A stretch of DNA of 6,606 bases from Bdellovibrionales bacterium (GTDB lineage: Bacteria > Bdellovibrionota > JAFGOL01), in NCBI GenBank assembly GCA_022710165.1, contig JAKLHL010000081.1, positions 1 through 6,606 on the forward strand. The letters run 5' to 3'. The translations under genes and the position numbers were made by a program. The notes below the pieces were generated by a model. The model had not been told where the DNA came from. It searched no databases and worked only from the letters and a program-made list of their open reading frames with translations. Positions within the stretch are counted from its first letter, which is position 1. Each line of letters begins with the position of its first letter. Positions 6,291 to 6,606 of this stretch are shown here, piece by piece.

Positions 6291-6605
6291 TTATTTTATA
6301 GAGTTCAGTAAAGCCCTGTTTACAAGGACTTTGGACTTTAATACCTTCTTATTAAGCCATTTTTCATATATTTCTGTTTCTGTCTGTCTTGCCAGCTCGG
6401 CTACTATAAAGGGTTTCGCGTCTTCATAGCTTATCTGTGCAGGAGCGATGTGTGCCATGACCTTGATCACGTGGAAGCCATATTCGCTTTGTATTATGTC
6501 AGAGGTCTGCTGGTCGGTCATTTCGAAGGCCTTGTCAAATACCTCTATCCCGTCACCCTTGGATATGCTCCCTATAACACCCCCGTTCTTTGCTTCTGGG
6601 GATTC
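6291..6605 (-). CDS. Parvulin-type peptidyl-prolyl isomerase (PpiC/PrsA/SurA family), N-terminal part outside the window
   Basis: Only the last 105 or so codons are visible. The frame is open to the right edge: before the methionine at 6521 it reads SPEAKNGGVIGSISKGDG then IEVFDKAFE, the core of a parvulin domain (family pattern GG-lG-f-G-F--A-f). It continues with SDIIQSEYGFHVIKVMAH, which includes the conserved GFH-IKV histidine, so unlike its neighbour this domain keeps at least this catalytic-fold residue. A helical tail follows (ISYEDAKPFIVAELARQ, then a segment up to KWLNKK), as in PrsA/PpiC proteins, where that part folds back on the chaperone domain. It is the first visible gene of the minus-strand operon and is presumably exported or a lipoprotein, but the N-terminus that would show this is missing. 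TAA ends it 29 bases before the SurA-like start. Confidence 0.88.
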   Translation of the reverse strand, partial: ESPEAKNGGVIGSISKGDGIEVFDKAFEMTDQQTSDIIQSEYGFHVIKVMAHIAPAQISYEDAKPFIVAELARQTETEIYEKWLNKKVLKSKVLVNRALLNSIK

Positions 6606-6606
6606 T

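Noticed and set aside
6291..6521. Treating the 76-codon frame as a complete small gene
   Set aside because: The frame is open upstream to the window edge and encodes the preceding part of a parvulin domain, so the methionine at 6521 is internal.

Overview
The window looks like ordinary chromosome of a Gram-negative-type, probably anaerobic bacterium. Two periplasmic SurA/parvulin-type foldases imply an outer membrane, and an AmrS-type radical SAM enzyme fits an anaerobe. The DNA is moderately AT-rich. Genes on both strands use many ATA isoleucine and AGA/AGG arginine codons, so both blocks look native to the same genome. A poorly characterised phylum (for example an Omnitrophota- or Elusimicrobiota-like lineage) is possible, but this is a guess from style and not from a marker gene. 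I saw no mobile element, CRISPR array, tRNA or rRNA.

Left block, plus strand (1-1159): the C-terminal part of an AmmeMemoRadiSam-type radical SAM enzyme, cut by the left window edge. It is followed 38 bases later by a small 85-residue protein with an ACT/ferredoxin-like pattern, resembling the TM1266-type regulators found with [FeFe] hydrogenases. A strong Shine-Dalgarno sequence precedes the small gene.

Right block, minus strand (1140-6606, read right to left): a parvulin-type prolyl isomerase (C-terminal part only, cut by the right edge), a SurA-like chaperone, pdxA (vitamin B6 synthesis), uvrA (nucleotide excision repair) and uppP (undecaprenyl-diphosphate phosphatase). The genes are 29 bases apart, overlapping by 20, overlapping by 4 (ATGA) and 10 bases apart, which is a tight operon. 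The surA-pdxA adjacency is the same as in Escherichia coli; uvrA and uppP are additions. The genes share no single pathway: envelope protein folding, cofactor supply, DNA repair and cell-wall lipid recycling.

The two blocks converge, and their last 20 bases overlap. The most notable features are a UvrA without the insertion domain between the two halves of one zinc site, a SurA-like protein that has lost both conserved parvulin histidines, a PdxA with a diverged N-terminal signature, and the pairing of the radical SAM gene with the small ACT-like gene. No clearly new multi-gene system is visible. There is no gene-free stretch longer than about 40 bases.
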